This document shows positions 25,328 through 34,068 of a stretch of 45,745 nt of DNA, piece after piece (the stretch's first letter is position 1; every line of letters begins with the position of its first letter). The notes beneath the pieces are model-generated. The model was not told the origin of the DNA. It saw nothing but the letters and a program-made list of their open reading frames with translations, and ran no database searches. Source of the stretch: an uncultured Eubacteriales bacterium (GTDB lineage Bacteria > Bacillota > Clostridia > Oscillospirales > CAG-272); the NCBI GenBank assembly GCA_902462015.1, contig CABPZV010000002.1, positions 1-45,745 of the forward strand. Reading direction: 5' to 3'. A program made the translations under genes and the position numbers.

Positions 25328-25336
25328 AAGTTAGAT

Positions 25337-25401
25337 TTCCCAGGAAAACATCCTTTCCGAAGAATAGCACATGTGCGGCTGTTCCCCGGAAGGATGTCTT
25401 C
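25337..25401 (+). other. Long imperfect hairpin between glyA and purD
   Basis: CAGGAAAACATCCTTTCCG pairs with CGGAAGGATGTCTTCTG (a few mismatches and a bulge), enclosing a smaller inner stem around GCACATGTGC. No T-run follows, so it is not a terminator. It may be an RNA stability or processing element in the operon transcript. The rest of the 154-base spacer is unremarkable. Confidence 0.5.
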
Positions 25402-25481
25402 TGAACAAATACTGCCCTTGTCGGCACGCAGTGTCTCTTACTGCATATGTAATAATATTGCTCAATCGAAAGAGGTTTTCC

Positions 25482-26756
25482 ATGAAGGTACTTGTTGTTG
25501 GAAGTGGCGGCAGGGAACACGCCATAATAAAAAAAATAAAGGAAAATAAAAAAATCACCCAGATTTTCGCCCTTCCCGGTAACGGGGGAATAGCAAATGA
25601 CGCGGTTTGTATAGATATAGGCGCAAAAGAGATTGACAAAATTGTTGATTTCGCAGTGAGAGAAAAAATCGGTTACGCTGTCGTCGCGCCGGACGATCCG
25701 CTTGTTCTGGGATGTGTAGACGCTCTTGAAGCCAAAGGAATTCCATGTTTCGGACCTGACTCCAAAGCCGCAATTATTGAAGGAAGTAAGGTTTTTTCTA
25801 AAAATCTAATGAAAAAATACGGTATTCCAACTGCTGAGTATGAGGTGTTCGATGACTGTAACCAAGCAATTGAATATCTTGAAACCGCTTCAATGCCAGC
25901 CGTTATTAAGGCCGACGGTCTTGCTCTTGGCAAGGGTGTTATAATCGCGGAAACAAGAGATGCTGCAAAAGCGGCGGTTCTGGATATTATGCAGGCAAAA
26001 AAATTCGGAAGCAGCGGTAATCGTATAGTTATAGAAGAATATCTTACCGGCCCTGAAATTTCAGTATTATCTTTTACTGACGGAAAAACCGTGAAACCAA
26101 TGGTTTCGTCTATGGACCACAAACGCATCGGAGAAAATGATACCGGCCTAAACACCGGAGGTATGGGAACTGTTGCTCCGAATCCGTATTATACTGAGGA
26201 AATTGCGGCAGAATGTATGGAAAAAATATTTCTTCCGACTGTTGCCGCTATGAATGCTGAGGGAAGAACCTTTAAAGGGTGCCTCTACTTCGGTTTAATG
26301 CTTACTAAAAAAGGTCCGATGGTCATTGAATACAACTGCCGTTTCGGAGACCCGGAAACCCAGGTCGTTCTCCCCCTTCTTGAAAGTGATCTCCTGACTG
26401 TTATGCAGGCCGTTACGGAAGAGAGACTTGCTGAAATCGAGGTTAAATTCAGCGAGAAAAATGCATGTTGCGTTATAATGGCATCGGACGGATATCCTCA
26501 GAGCTATAAAAAGGGGTTCGAAATCCACATTCCTGAGGATATCTCGGACAAGGTTTTTATTGCGGGAGCTGCAGAAAAGGATGGAAAACTTATAACGAGT
26601 GGCGGCCGTGTGCTTGGAGCAACTGCGGTTATGCCCACTCTCACAGATGCGGTTGATTCTGCTTACCGTATGGTAAGCAGAATCAACTTTGATGGCGCAT
26701 ATTACCGCAGAGACATCGGAAAAAAAGCTTTAAAAGCTGTGGAGGAAGTACGCTGA
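25482..26756 (+). CDS. purD: Phosphoribosylamine-glycine ligase
   Basis: 424 residues from the ATG at 25482, preceded by GAAAGAGG and giving the family's N-terminus MKVLVVGSGGREHAI; longer in-frame starts run through the intergenic hairpin and are rejected. It ligates glycine to phosphoribosylamine with ATP. ATP-grasp features are KADGLALGKGVI, EEYLTGPEISVLSFTDG, GGMGTVAPNPYY and NCRFGDPETQVVLPLL. Its stop codon overlaps the purL start (TGATG), indicating translational coupling. Confidence 0.97.
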   Translation: MKVLVVGSGGREHAIIKKIKENKKITQIFALPGNGGIANDAVCIDIGAKEIDKIVDFAVREKIGYAVVAPDDPLVLGCVDALEAKGIPCFGPDSKAAIIEGSKVFSKNLMKKYGIPTAEYEVFDDCNQAIEYLETASMPAVIKADGLALGKGVIIAETRDAAKAAVLDIMQAKKFGSSGNRIVIEEYLTGPEISVLSFTDGKTVKPMVSSMDHKRIGENDTGLNTGGMGTVAPNPYYTEEIAAECMEKIFLPTVAAMNAEGRTFKGCLYFGLMLTKKGPMVIEYNCRFGDPETQVVLPLLESDLLTVMQAVTEERLAEIEVKFSEKNACCVIMASDGYPQSYKKGFEIHIPEDISDKVFIAGAAEKDGKLITSGGRVLGATAVMPTLTDAVDSAYRMVSRINFDGAYYRRDIGKKALKAVEEVR

Positions 26757-29700
26757 TGGTCTACAGAGTATTTGTTGAAAAGAAAAAAGAGCTTGCATAT
26801 GAAGCGTTGTCTCTATGCTCGGACATTCGTAATTTACTCGGAATAGAATCTTTGACTGGTGTTCGCGTTGTCAACCGTTATGACGCCGAAAATATCTCAA
26901 AAGAACTTTTTGAGTATGCCAAAAAAACTGTTTTTTCAGAGCCGCAGCTTGATATAGTCTCTGAGAAACTGGATACAGACGGAGCTATATCGTTCGCAGT
27001 GGAATATCTCCCGGGACAGTTTGATCAGCGGGCTGATTCCGCAGCGCAGTGTATTCAGATTATTTCTAAGGGAGACAGACCTCTCATACGTACTGCAAAG
27101 ATTTATGTCCTTTATGGTAATATAACTGAAAAACAGTTTGCAGATATAAAAAAATATGTAATCAATCCTGTCGAGTCAAGAGAAGCTGTTTTTGAAAAGC
27201 CTGAGACGCTTTGCGTAAAATATGATATTCCAACAGAAGTTAAAACACTTAACGGTTTTATTTCGCTTGACCGCAGCGGACTTGAGAAGTTTGTAAGAGA
27301 ATACGGTCTAGCAATGGATACAGACGATATAGCCTTTTGTCAGGACTATTTTAAATCCGAGTGCCGTGACCCTACTATTACTGAGATCAGAATGATAGAC
27401 ACATACTGGTCGGATCATTGCCGCCATACAACGTTTTTGACTGTAATCGACAGTGTTAAATTTGAAGATGAACTGCTTCAGAGCGCATATAATGACTATA
27501 TAGCTGTACGCCATGAGCTCGGAAGAACAAAGCCGGTATGCCTCATGGATCTTGCCACTATAGCGGTTAAATATCTTAAAGCACACGGAAAGCTTGACAA
27601 ATTAGATGAATCTGAAGAGATTAACGCATGCACTGTAAAGGTTGATATTCAGCTTGACGGGAAAACCGAGCCCTGGCTGCTTCTTTTTAAAAATGAAACG
27701 CATAACCATCCGACGGAGATTGAACCTTTCGGAGGAGCAGCAACATGCATCGGAGGAGCAATTCGCGATCCCCTCTCCGGCCGGGCATATGTTTACGGAG
27801 CAATGCGTGTAACCGGAGCGGCCGATCCTTTAAGACCTGTCGCGGAAACTATGAAGGGAAAGCTTCCTCAGCGTAAAATCGTAACTACAGCTGCTGCAGG
27901 CTATTCTTCGTACGGAAATCAGATTGGACTTGCTACAGGCATTGTCGATGAGATTTATCATCCGGGATATGCAGCGAAGCGAATGGAAATAGGCGCTGTT
28001 ATCGCCGCGGCTCCGGCTGAAAATGTCCGCCGCGAACGTCCGGCTCCCGGAGATGTTGTGATCCTTCTCGGCGGAAGTACCGGGCGCGACGGGTGCGGCG
28101 GAGCGACCGGATCGTCAAAGTCACATAATGCACAGTCGCTTGAAACATGCGGCGCGGAGGTGCAGAAAGGTAATGCGCCAGAGGAGAGAAAGCTTCAAAG
28201 ATTTTTCAGAAACCGCGATGTCTGCAGAATGATAAAGCGATGCAATGATTTTGGAGCAGGTGGAGTATCGGTTGCAATAGGAGAGCTTGCAGACGGACTT
28301 GATATAGATCTTAACGCTGTGCCTAAGAAATATGAGGGTCTTGACGGAACTGAGCTTGCTATCAGCGAATCTCAGGAAAGAATGGCCGTGGTTATAGAGC
28401 CCCAAAACGTAGATGCTTTTCTAAAACTGGCAGAAACAGAAAATCTGCAGGCGTGTCCGGTAGCAAAAGTTAAAGAAGAAGCACGGCTGACAATGACCTG
28501 GAATGGCAGAAAAATTGTCGATATCAGCCGCGAATTCCTAAATTCAAACGGAGCGGAAAAACATATTGATATCGTGCCTGCCGCGCCTGCCCTTACAGAA
28601 AAAAAAGCTGACGGGGGATTTGAGGAAAATTATAAAAGACTTGCGTCTGATCTTAATATCTGCTCTAAAAGAGGACTTTCTGAACGTTTTGACTCTACAA
28701 TCGGAGCAGGAACTGTTCTTATGCCCTTCGGAGGAAAAAATCAGCTGACACCTATACAGGCAATGGTTCAGAAAATCTCCGCTGAAAAGAAGCACACAGA
28801 TGACTGCTCATTAATGTCATTTGGTTATAATCCTTTTATAACCGAACAAAGTCCGTATCACGGTGCATATCTTGCGGTCGTAGAATCTGTCTGCAAACTG
28901 ATTGCCTCCGGTGCGTCATTCAAAGATGTATACCTAACTTTCCAAGAGTATTTTGAACGTCCCGGAAAAGATCCCACAAGATGGGGAAAACCGTTTGCAG
29001 CGCTTCTCGGTGCTTTTCGGGCACAAATGGAGCTTGGAATAGGCGCTATAGGGGGAAAGGACTCAATGAGCGGATCCTTTGAATCGCTTGATGTGCCTCC
29101 GACACTTGTCTCGTTTGCGGTGACAACAGAGAAAGTACATAATATTGTTTCGCCGGAATTTAAGAGGGCAGGAAACTGTGTTGTCATTATAGAACCTGAA
29201 TTTGATGAAAACAATCTTCCGAAAGCAGAATCCCTTCTTAATGTTTTTGAAAAGGTGACTTTGCTTCTTCGCTCCGGCAAGGCTGTATCGTGCTACACGC
29301 CGGGAATGGGCGGAATAGGTGAAGCAGTAATGAAAATGGCCTTCGGAAACGGTCTTGGTTTCCGCTTTTCAGACAGCGTTTCAGTTCAGGATATTTTTGG
29401 ATACAGATACGCATCGTTTATTCTCGAAATTGAAGGCGACTGCGAAGAAAAACTTCTTGGTATTATTACAGACGATGGACAGATCAGCTTAGGAACTGAA
29501 AAAATTCCGCTTTCCGGACTTCTTGCAGATTATGAAAATAAGCTTGAAGAAGTCTTCAGCTGTAATATAGAAAATGAAAAAGGAAGAATGAAAAACTTCT
29601 CCTATAAATCCGGGAAAAGATGTTCCCCTGCAATTAAGTCTGTCAAACCTAAAATTTTGATTCCTGCTTTTCCAGGGACCAACTGCGAATATGACAGTGC

Positions 29701-30442
29701 CAAAGCAGTTAGAGATGCCGGAGCAGAACCGGAAATTATAGTCATCAACAACCTCTGCGCGGACGGAATTTCCGCAAGTGTTGAAAAATTTGCCGCTGAG
29801 CTTAAAACAGCGCAGATGATTTTTATTCCGGGAGGCTTTTCAGGAGGCGACGAACCCGACGGCAGCGGAAAATTTATTACTGCATTTTTCCGTAATGCTG
29901 AAATAAAAGACGGCGTGGCCGATTTGCTGGAAAAACGAGACGGGCTGATTTGCGGTATATGCAACGGCTTTCAGGCGCTTATTAAACTCGGACTGGTTCC
30001 GTACGGAAGAATCATTGACACAGACGAGAGCTGCCCGACACTTACATACAACACAATTGCAAGACATCAATCGAGGATTGTCCGGACAAGAATTGCGTCT
30101 AACAAATCTCCGTGGCTGTCAATGACAGATGTTGGAGATGTATACAGCGTTCCTGTTTCACACGGAGAAGGACGTTTTATTGCAAGCGAAGATCTGATTT
30201 TAAAGCTTGCTGAAAATGGTCAGATAGCAACACAGTATGTTGATTTCGAAAATAATGCAACGTCAGATATTCATTTTAATCCCAACGGTTCGATGTATGC
30301 AATTGAGGGAATCACATCTCCGGATGGAAGAGTTTTCGGCAAGATGGGACATAGTGAAAGAATCGGTGACGGTTTATATAAAAATGTTCCGGGAAATTAT
30401 AATATTCACATGTTTGAGGCAGCAGTGCATTATTTTAGGTAA
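26756..30442 (+). CDS. purL: Phosphoribosylformylglycinamidine synthase, single-chain (PurL-PurQ fusion)
   Basis: 1228 residues. It converts FGAR, glutamine and ATP to FGAM. The order is an N-terminal PurS-like region, a linker containing TYWSDHCRHTTFLT, two PurM-like ATP-binding halves (NETHNHPTEIEPFGGAATCIGG; later GGKDSMSG), and a C-terminal class I glutaminase domain from about residue 965 with KILIPAFPGTNCEYDSA and the catalytic Cys in GICNGFQAL. The size and the divergent N-terminus fit the Clostridia/Gram-positive fused type (TIGR01857-like), which explains the absence of separate purS and purQ. Start overlaps the purD stop. Confidence 0.96.
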   Translation: MVYRVFVEKKKELAYEALSLCSDIRNLLGIESLTGVRVVNRYDAENISKELFEYAKKTVFSEPQLDIVSEKLDTDGAISFAVEYLPGQFDQRADSAAQCIQIISKGDRPLIRTAKIYVLYGNITEKQFADIKKYVINPVESREAVFEKPETLCVKYDIPTEVKTLNGFISLDRSGLEKFVREYGLAMDTDDIAFCQDYFKSECRDPTITEIRMIDTYWSDHCRHTTFLTVIDSVKFEDELLQSAYNDYIAVRHELGRTKPVCLMDLATIAVKYLKAHGKLDKLDESEEINACTVKVDIQLDGKTEPWLLLFKNETHNHPTEIEPFGGAATCIGGAIRDPLSGRAYVYGAMRVTGAADPLRPVAETMKGKLPQRKIVTTAAAGYSSYGNQIGLATGIVDEIYHPGYAAKRMEIGAVIAAAPAENVRRERPAPGDVVILLGGSTGRDGCGGATGSSKSHNAQSLETCGAEVQKGNAPEERKLQRFFRNRDVCRMIKRCNDFGAGGVSVAIGELADGLDIDLNAVPKKYEGLDGTELAISESQERMAVVIEPQNVDAFLKLAETENLQACPVAKVKEEARLTMTWNGRKIVDISREFLNSNGAEKHIDIVPAAPALTEKKADGGFEENYKRLASDLNICSKRGLSERFDSTIGAGTVLMPFGGKNQLTPIQAMVQKISAEKKHTDDCSLMSFGYNPFITEQSPYHGAYLAVVESVCKLIASGASFKDVYLTFQEYFERPGKDPTRWGKPFAALLGAFRAQMELGIGAIGGKDSMSGSFESLDVPPTLVSFAVTTEKVHNIVSPEFKRAGNCVVIIEPEFDENNLPKAESLLNVFEKVTLLLRSGKAVSCYTPGMGGIGEAVMKMAFGNGLGFRFSDSVSVQDIFGYRYASFILEIEGDCEEKLLGIITDDGQISLGTEKIPLSGLLADYENKLEEVFSCNIENEKGRMKNFSYKSGKRCSPAIKSVKPKILIPAFPGTNCEYDSAKAVRDAGAEPEIIVINNLCADGISASVEKFAAELKTAQMIFIPGGFSGGDEPDGSGKFITAFFRNAEIKDGVADLLEKRDGLICGICNGFQALIKLGLVPYGRIIDTDESCPTLTYNTIARHQSRIVRTRIASNKSPWLSMTDVGDVYSVPVSHGEGRFIASEDLILKLAENGQIATQYVDFENNATSDIHFNPNGSMYAIEGITSPDGRVFGKMGHSERIGDGLYKNVPGNYNIHMFEAAVHYFR

Positions 30443-30458
30443 ATTGTTAATATACATC

Positions 30459-30540
30459 ATGCAATTGCATATATAATAATGTTGTTATCACCCAGACGGT
30501 GAAATTTTTCACAAACTGTATAGGCCGTTTCAGACGGTGA
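30459..30540 (+). promoter_or_regulatory. fhs leader: palindrome by a -10-like box, and paired direct repeats
   Basis: A perfect palindrome ATGCAATTGCAT (30459-30470) abuts TATAAT (30472-30477), but no -35 has good spacing, so a separate promoter is unproven. Further down CAGACGGTGA occurs twice (30493-30502 and 30531-30540); the first can pair as TCACC/GGTGA and the second as CCGT/ACGG next to the ribosome-binding site. Confidence 0.35.
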
Positions 30541-30551
30541 GAGGTATTATA

Positions 30552-32228
30552 ATGTCATATAAAACCGATATAGAAATTGCTCAGGAATGTAAATTAAAAC
30601 CCATAGATGAAATTGCTGAAAAAGCACATATCCAGAAAAAATATATTGAACAGTACGGGAGATATAAGGCAAAAATCGATCCGTCTCTCATAAATGAAAC
30701 CGACCGGAAAAATGGTAAGCTGATTCTTGTAACCGCAATTACTCCAACGCCGGCAGGAGAGGGTAAAACTACTACGACAATCGGACTGGCAGATGGTCTT
30801 TCCCGAATCGGCAAGGACGTTACAGTCGCCTTGAGAGAGCCGTCGCTCGGACCTGTTTTCGGTGTGAAGGGCGGCGCGGCCGGAGGAGGATATGCTCAGG
30901 TTGTGCCGATGGAGGATATCAATCTTCACTTTACAGGAGACTTTCACGCAATCGGCGCGGCAAACAATTTACTTTCCGCTATGCTTGACAATCATATCCA
31001 GCAGGGAAACGCGTTAAACATCGACGTCCGAAAAGTAACCTGGAAACGCTGTGTGGATATGAATGATAGGCAGCTTCGGTTTATTGTTGACGGGTTAGGC
31101 GGCAAGTTTAACGGTGTTCCCCGGGAAGACGGATTTGATATCACTGTTGCAAGCGAAGTAATGGCGGTGTTTTGCCTTTCGGATTCAATCAGCGATTTAA
31201 AAAACAGACTTTCTAAAATCGTCGTAGGCTATACTTATGATGATAAACCGGTAACTGCTGGAGATCTTAAAGCAGTGGGTGCGATGACCGCTCTGCTTAA
31301 AGACGCTCTTAAGCCAAATCTTGTTCAAACACTTGAGGGAACGCCGGCTTTTGTTCATGGCGGTCCCTTTGCAAACATTGCACATGGCTGTAATTCTGTT
31401 ATGGCTACAAGGCTTGCTCTCAAGCTGGGCGATTACACAGTAACAGAAGCTGGTTTCGGAGCGGATCTCGGAGCAGAAAAATTTCTCGATATAAAATGCC
31501 GCCTTGCTGGACTTAAGCCTGACGCAGTCGTTATTGTCTCAACAGTGAGGGCGCTCAAAATGCACGGCGGACTTGCAAAGAATGAACTTTCTTCTGAGGA
31601 TATCAAAGCTCTTGAAAAGGGAATTCCGAATCTCCTCCGGCATGTTTCCAATATAAAAAATGTATATAAGCTTCCGTGTGTTGTAGCTGTCAACCGTTTT
31701 CCGACAGATACCGACCGGGAAATTGACTTTATTATTGAAAAATGCCGCGATCTCGGTGTAAATGCTGTGCTTTCGACCGTCTGGTCTGATGGCGGCCGAG
31801 GCGGAGAAACACTTGCACATGAGGTTGTAAAGTTATGCGATGAGAAAAATTCAGATTTTTCATTCGCATATAACCTTGATAATTCCATTGAAGAAAAAAT
31901 CGAAGAGGTAGTAAAGAAGATTTACGGCGGAGACGGAATCGTTGTTACGCCTGCGGCACAAAAACAGATAGAACAGCTTACTGCCCTCGGATTTGATAAA
32001 TTGCCTGTCTGTATTGCGAAAACACAGTACAGCTTTTCAGATGATCCCGCAAAACTCGGAGCTCCAAGCGGATTTAAAATAACCGTAAAATCCGTAAAGG
32101 TATCTGCAGGCGCAGGATTTATCGTCGTTCTTACAGGAGATATCCTTACGATGCCGGGACTTCCTAAGTCCCCTGCTGCAGAGCGGATCGACGTTGATGA
32201 TGACGGCAGGATTACAGGTCTCTTTTAA
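30552..32228 (+). CDS. fhs: Formate-tetrahydrofolate ligase
   Basis: 558 residues from the ATG at 30552, which has GAGAGG 9 bases upstream; the in-frame GTG at 30537 overlaps that site. It makes 10-formyl-THF from formate, THF and ATP, the cofactor for PurN and PurH. The ATP site is ITPTPAGEGKTTTTIGLADGL; other signatures are EPSLGPVFGVKGGAAGGGYAQ, DINLHFTGDFHAI, and MPGLPKSPAAERIDVD at the C-terminus. In many Clostridia fhs is itself ZTP-riboswitch controlled; here it sits at the end of the riboswitch-led pur run. Confidence 0.97.
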   Translation: MSYKTDIEIAQECKLKPIDEIAEKAHIQKKYIEQYGRYKAKIDPSLINETDRKNGKLILVTAITPTPAGEGKTTTTIGLADGLSRIGKDVTVALREPSLGPVFGVKGGAAGGGYAQVVPMEDINLHFTGDFHAIGAANNLLSAMLDNHIQQGNALNIDVRKVTWKRCVDMNDRQLRFIVDGLGGKFNGVPREDGFDITVASEVMAVFCLSDSISDLKNRLSKIVVGYTYDDKPVTAGDLKAVGAMTALLKDALKPNLVQTLEGTPAFVHGGPFANIAHGCNSVMATRLALKLGDYTVTEAGFGADLGAEKFLDIKCRLAGLKPDAVVIVSTVRALKMHGGLAKNELSSEDIKALEKGIPNLLRHVSNIKNVYKLPCVVAVNRFPTDTDREIDFIIEKCRDLGVNAVLSTVWSDGGRGGETLAHEVVKLCDEKNSDFSFAYNLDNSIEEKIEEVVKKIYGGDGIVVTPAAQKQIEQLTALGFDKLPVCIAKTQYSFSDDPAKLGAPSGFKITVKSVKVSAGAGFIVVLTGDILTMPGLPKSPAAERIDVDDDGRITGLF

Positions 32229-32303
32229 TCCATAAAAAGCTGAACTTCAGTTTTCATATATATATTCAATCAGCTCTTTTGATTTTGCTGCGCTTTTTAA
32301 ATA

Positions 32304-32407
32304 AATAAAAACACATCGGCAAACTGCTTTTTGTTCTTTATCTGTCAGATAATGACCGTTATAACTGACATTGTAAAAACATATAGTTTCTACCGGTGTG
32401 TTTTATT
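32304..32407. repeat. Imperfect ~104-base inverted repeat between fhs and the aspartokinase gene
   Basis: The ends AATAAAAACACATCGG and CCGGTGTGTTTTATT are near-perfect inverted repeats. Complementarity continues inward (AAACT/AGTTT, TTTTTGTT/TAAAAACA, TGTCAGATAA/TTATAACTGACA), so the whole unit can fold into one long, interrupted hairpin. It lies in the convergent spacer. It resembles a decayed MITE or a large bidirectional terminator. A weaker hairpin, AAGCTGA/TCAGCTCTTTT (32236-32280), precedes it and may end fhs transcripts. Confidence 0.5.
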
Positions 32408-32500
32408 CTCTATATACCTGAATTTATCGTTTATAATTTAAAATTTTAGCTTGCTGCTTAAACAGACGTCTCTTTAAATGAATGCTGTATCTCCTTTGAT

Positions 32501-33826
32501 TTATTTATGTCTAAATTCATTATATATTGCTTCGATTGCTGCTTCGAGGTCATTCTCTTTAACACCGAGAATAATATTAAGCTCACTCGATCCCTGATCA
32601 ATCATGACAAGGTTTATATCAGCTTTTGCAATTGCTCCAATCGTGCGAGCAGCAGTTCCCTTTGCGCTTCTCATTCCGCGTCCTACAACAGCTATAAGTG
32701 CTATTTCATCCTCTATAAAAACGCTGTCCGGATTCACGGCATCACAGAGAATACGCAGTATATTGTCGTGCCTTCCTTCAATCGCCTTTTCAGACAAAAT
32801 TATGCTGAGTGTATCAATTCCGGACGGCAGATGCTCAAATGAAATATTTTCTTGTTCCAGGGCGGACAGTACCTTGCGAGCAAATCCAACCTCGGAGTTC
32901 ATCATATCCTTTTCTATGGTAATCGAACAAAAACCCTTTTTACCTGCTATACCTGTTATAATATTATCACGCTCTGAATCATGACATGAGGCGACAATCA
33001 TGGTACCGTTATCCTGAGGACTATTTGTATTCCTTATATTAATAGGAATGCCCATCAGTCTGACCGGAAAAATCGCATCCTCATGAAGAACTGTAGCACC
33101 CATATATGAAAGTTCGCGCAATTCATTATATGTGATTACATCAATGACATCCGGATTATCTACAATGCGCGGATCCGCCATTAAAACGCCGGAAACATCC
33201 GTCCAGTTTTCGTATATAACAGAATTTGTTGACCGTGCAACAATAGCGCCGGTTATATCAGAGCCTCCCCGGGAAAAAGTACGGATAGTATCGTTGGGCA
33301 TTGATCCGTAAAAACCTGGAATTACCGCGTGCGTCACATTTTTGAGTCTTTCACCCATTATAGTATAGGTTTTGTCACAGTCAAGCTGGCCGTTTTCGTT
33401 AAAGAAGATAATTTCACGCGCATCAATAAATTCAAAATCAAGATATTTTGCAAGAATTTTTGCATTGAGATATTCTCCCCGGCTCGCCGTATAATCACGT
33501 CCTGCATTATGGATTACCGACATCTTGATTTTTTTAAATTCATCATCAAGCGCAAAATTTACGCCAAGACCGGACACAATGGCACGGTATCTTTCCTCAA
33601 GCTGCGCAAATATTTTATCTATATTATCTCCCTTTGCCGCAAGTTCGTAACATTCATATAATTTATCGGTTATTTTAAAATCGTCCGAATTACGTTTTCC
33701 CGGAGCGGAAGCAACAACATATCTTCTGTCTGAATCTGCTTTAATTATTTCTGTTACTTTTTCAAACTGTTCAGCGCTGGCCAGTGAACTTCCTCCGAAC
33801 TTAGCTGTTTTAATATTCTTGTGCAT
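32501..33826 (-). CDS. lysC: Aspartate kinase
   Basis: 441 residues. It phosphorylates aspartate, the first step to lysine, threonine and methionine. The N-terminal kinase signature KFGGSSLA, the SRGGSDITGAIVA stretch and YENWTDVSGVLMADPRIV (nucleotide/aspartate site) are clear. The C-terminal part holds two ACT domains (from about residue 295), with GIAGKKGFCSITIEKDMMN and a second carrying VGRGMRSAKGTAARTIGAIAKADINLVMIDQGSSE, implying feedback control by an amino acid. A promoter lies upstream on the minus strand. It stands alone, so the end product it responds to cannot be told from context. Confidence 0.95.
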   Translation of the reverse strand: MHKNIKTAKFGGSSLASAEQFEKVTEIIKADSDRRYVVASAPGKRNSDDFKITDKLYECYELAAKGDNIDKIFAQLEERYRAIVSGLGVNFALDDEFKKIKMSVIHNAGRDYTASRGEYLNAKILAKYLDFEFIDAREIIFFNENGQLDCDKTYTIMGERLKNVTHAVIPGFYGSMPNDTIRTFSRGGSDITGAIVARSTNSVIYENWTDVSGVLMADPRIVDNPDVIDVITYNELRELSYMGATVLHEDAIFPVRLMGIPINIRNTNSPQDNGTMIVASCHDSERDNIITGIAGKKGFCSITIEKDMMNSEVGFARKVLSALEQENISFEHLPSGIDTLSIILSEKAIEGRHDNILRILCDAVNPDSVFIEDEIALIAVVGRGMRSAKGTAARTIGAIAKADINLVMIDQGSSELNIILGVKENDLEAAIEAIYNEFRHK

Positions 33827-33864
33827 TAGGAAAAATCCCCTCTTTTTAATATATTACATACCTT

Positions 33865-33916
33865 GTCAAAATTTGACTCTCCATAATATTATATTCAAAT
33901 TTTGCTGTTCTGTCAA
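33865..33916 (-). promoter_or_regulatory. Promoter of the aspartokinase gene with a downstream inverted repeat
   Basis: On the minus strand TTGACA (33916-33911) and TATAAT (33893-33888) have a 17-base spacer. Just downstream is a perfect inverted repeat GTCAAA-A-TTTGAC (33865-33877), a possible operator. Confidence 0.75.
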
Positions 33917-33972
33917 TGCTTAAAGGGAATGAAAACACGATTCACATGTTATGATTGATTATCTAAAAAATC

Positions 33973-34001
33973 TTGACTCAAAACCAAAAATATGATATAC
34001 T
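33973..34001 (+). promoter_or_regulatory. Sigma-A promoter of typA
   Basis: TTGACT at 33973-33978 and TATACT at 33996-34001 with a 17-base spacer, about 65 bases upstream of the start codon. Confidence 0.85.
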
Positions 34002-34068
34002 AATCTGTATGTTTTTAGAATAAACATTAAAAAAATATTTTTATCAGACGTAAAAAGAGGGATTTAAA

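Noticed and set aside
30444..30477. TTGTTA (30444) with TATAAT (30472) as an fhs promoter
   Set aside because: The spacer is 22 bases, too long for a normal sigma-A promoter.
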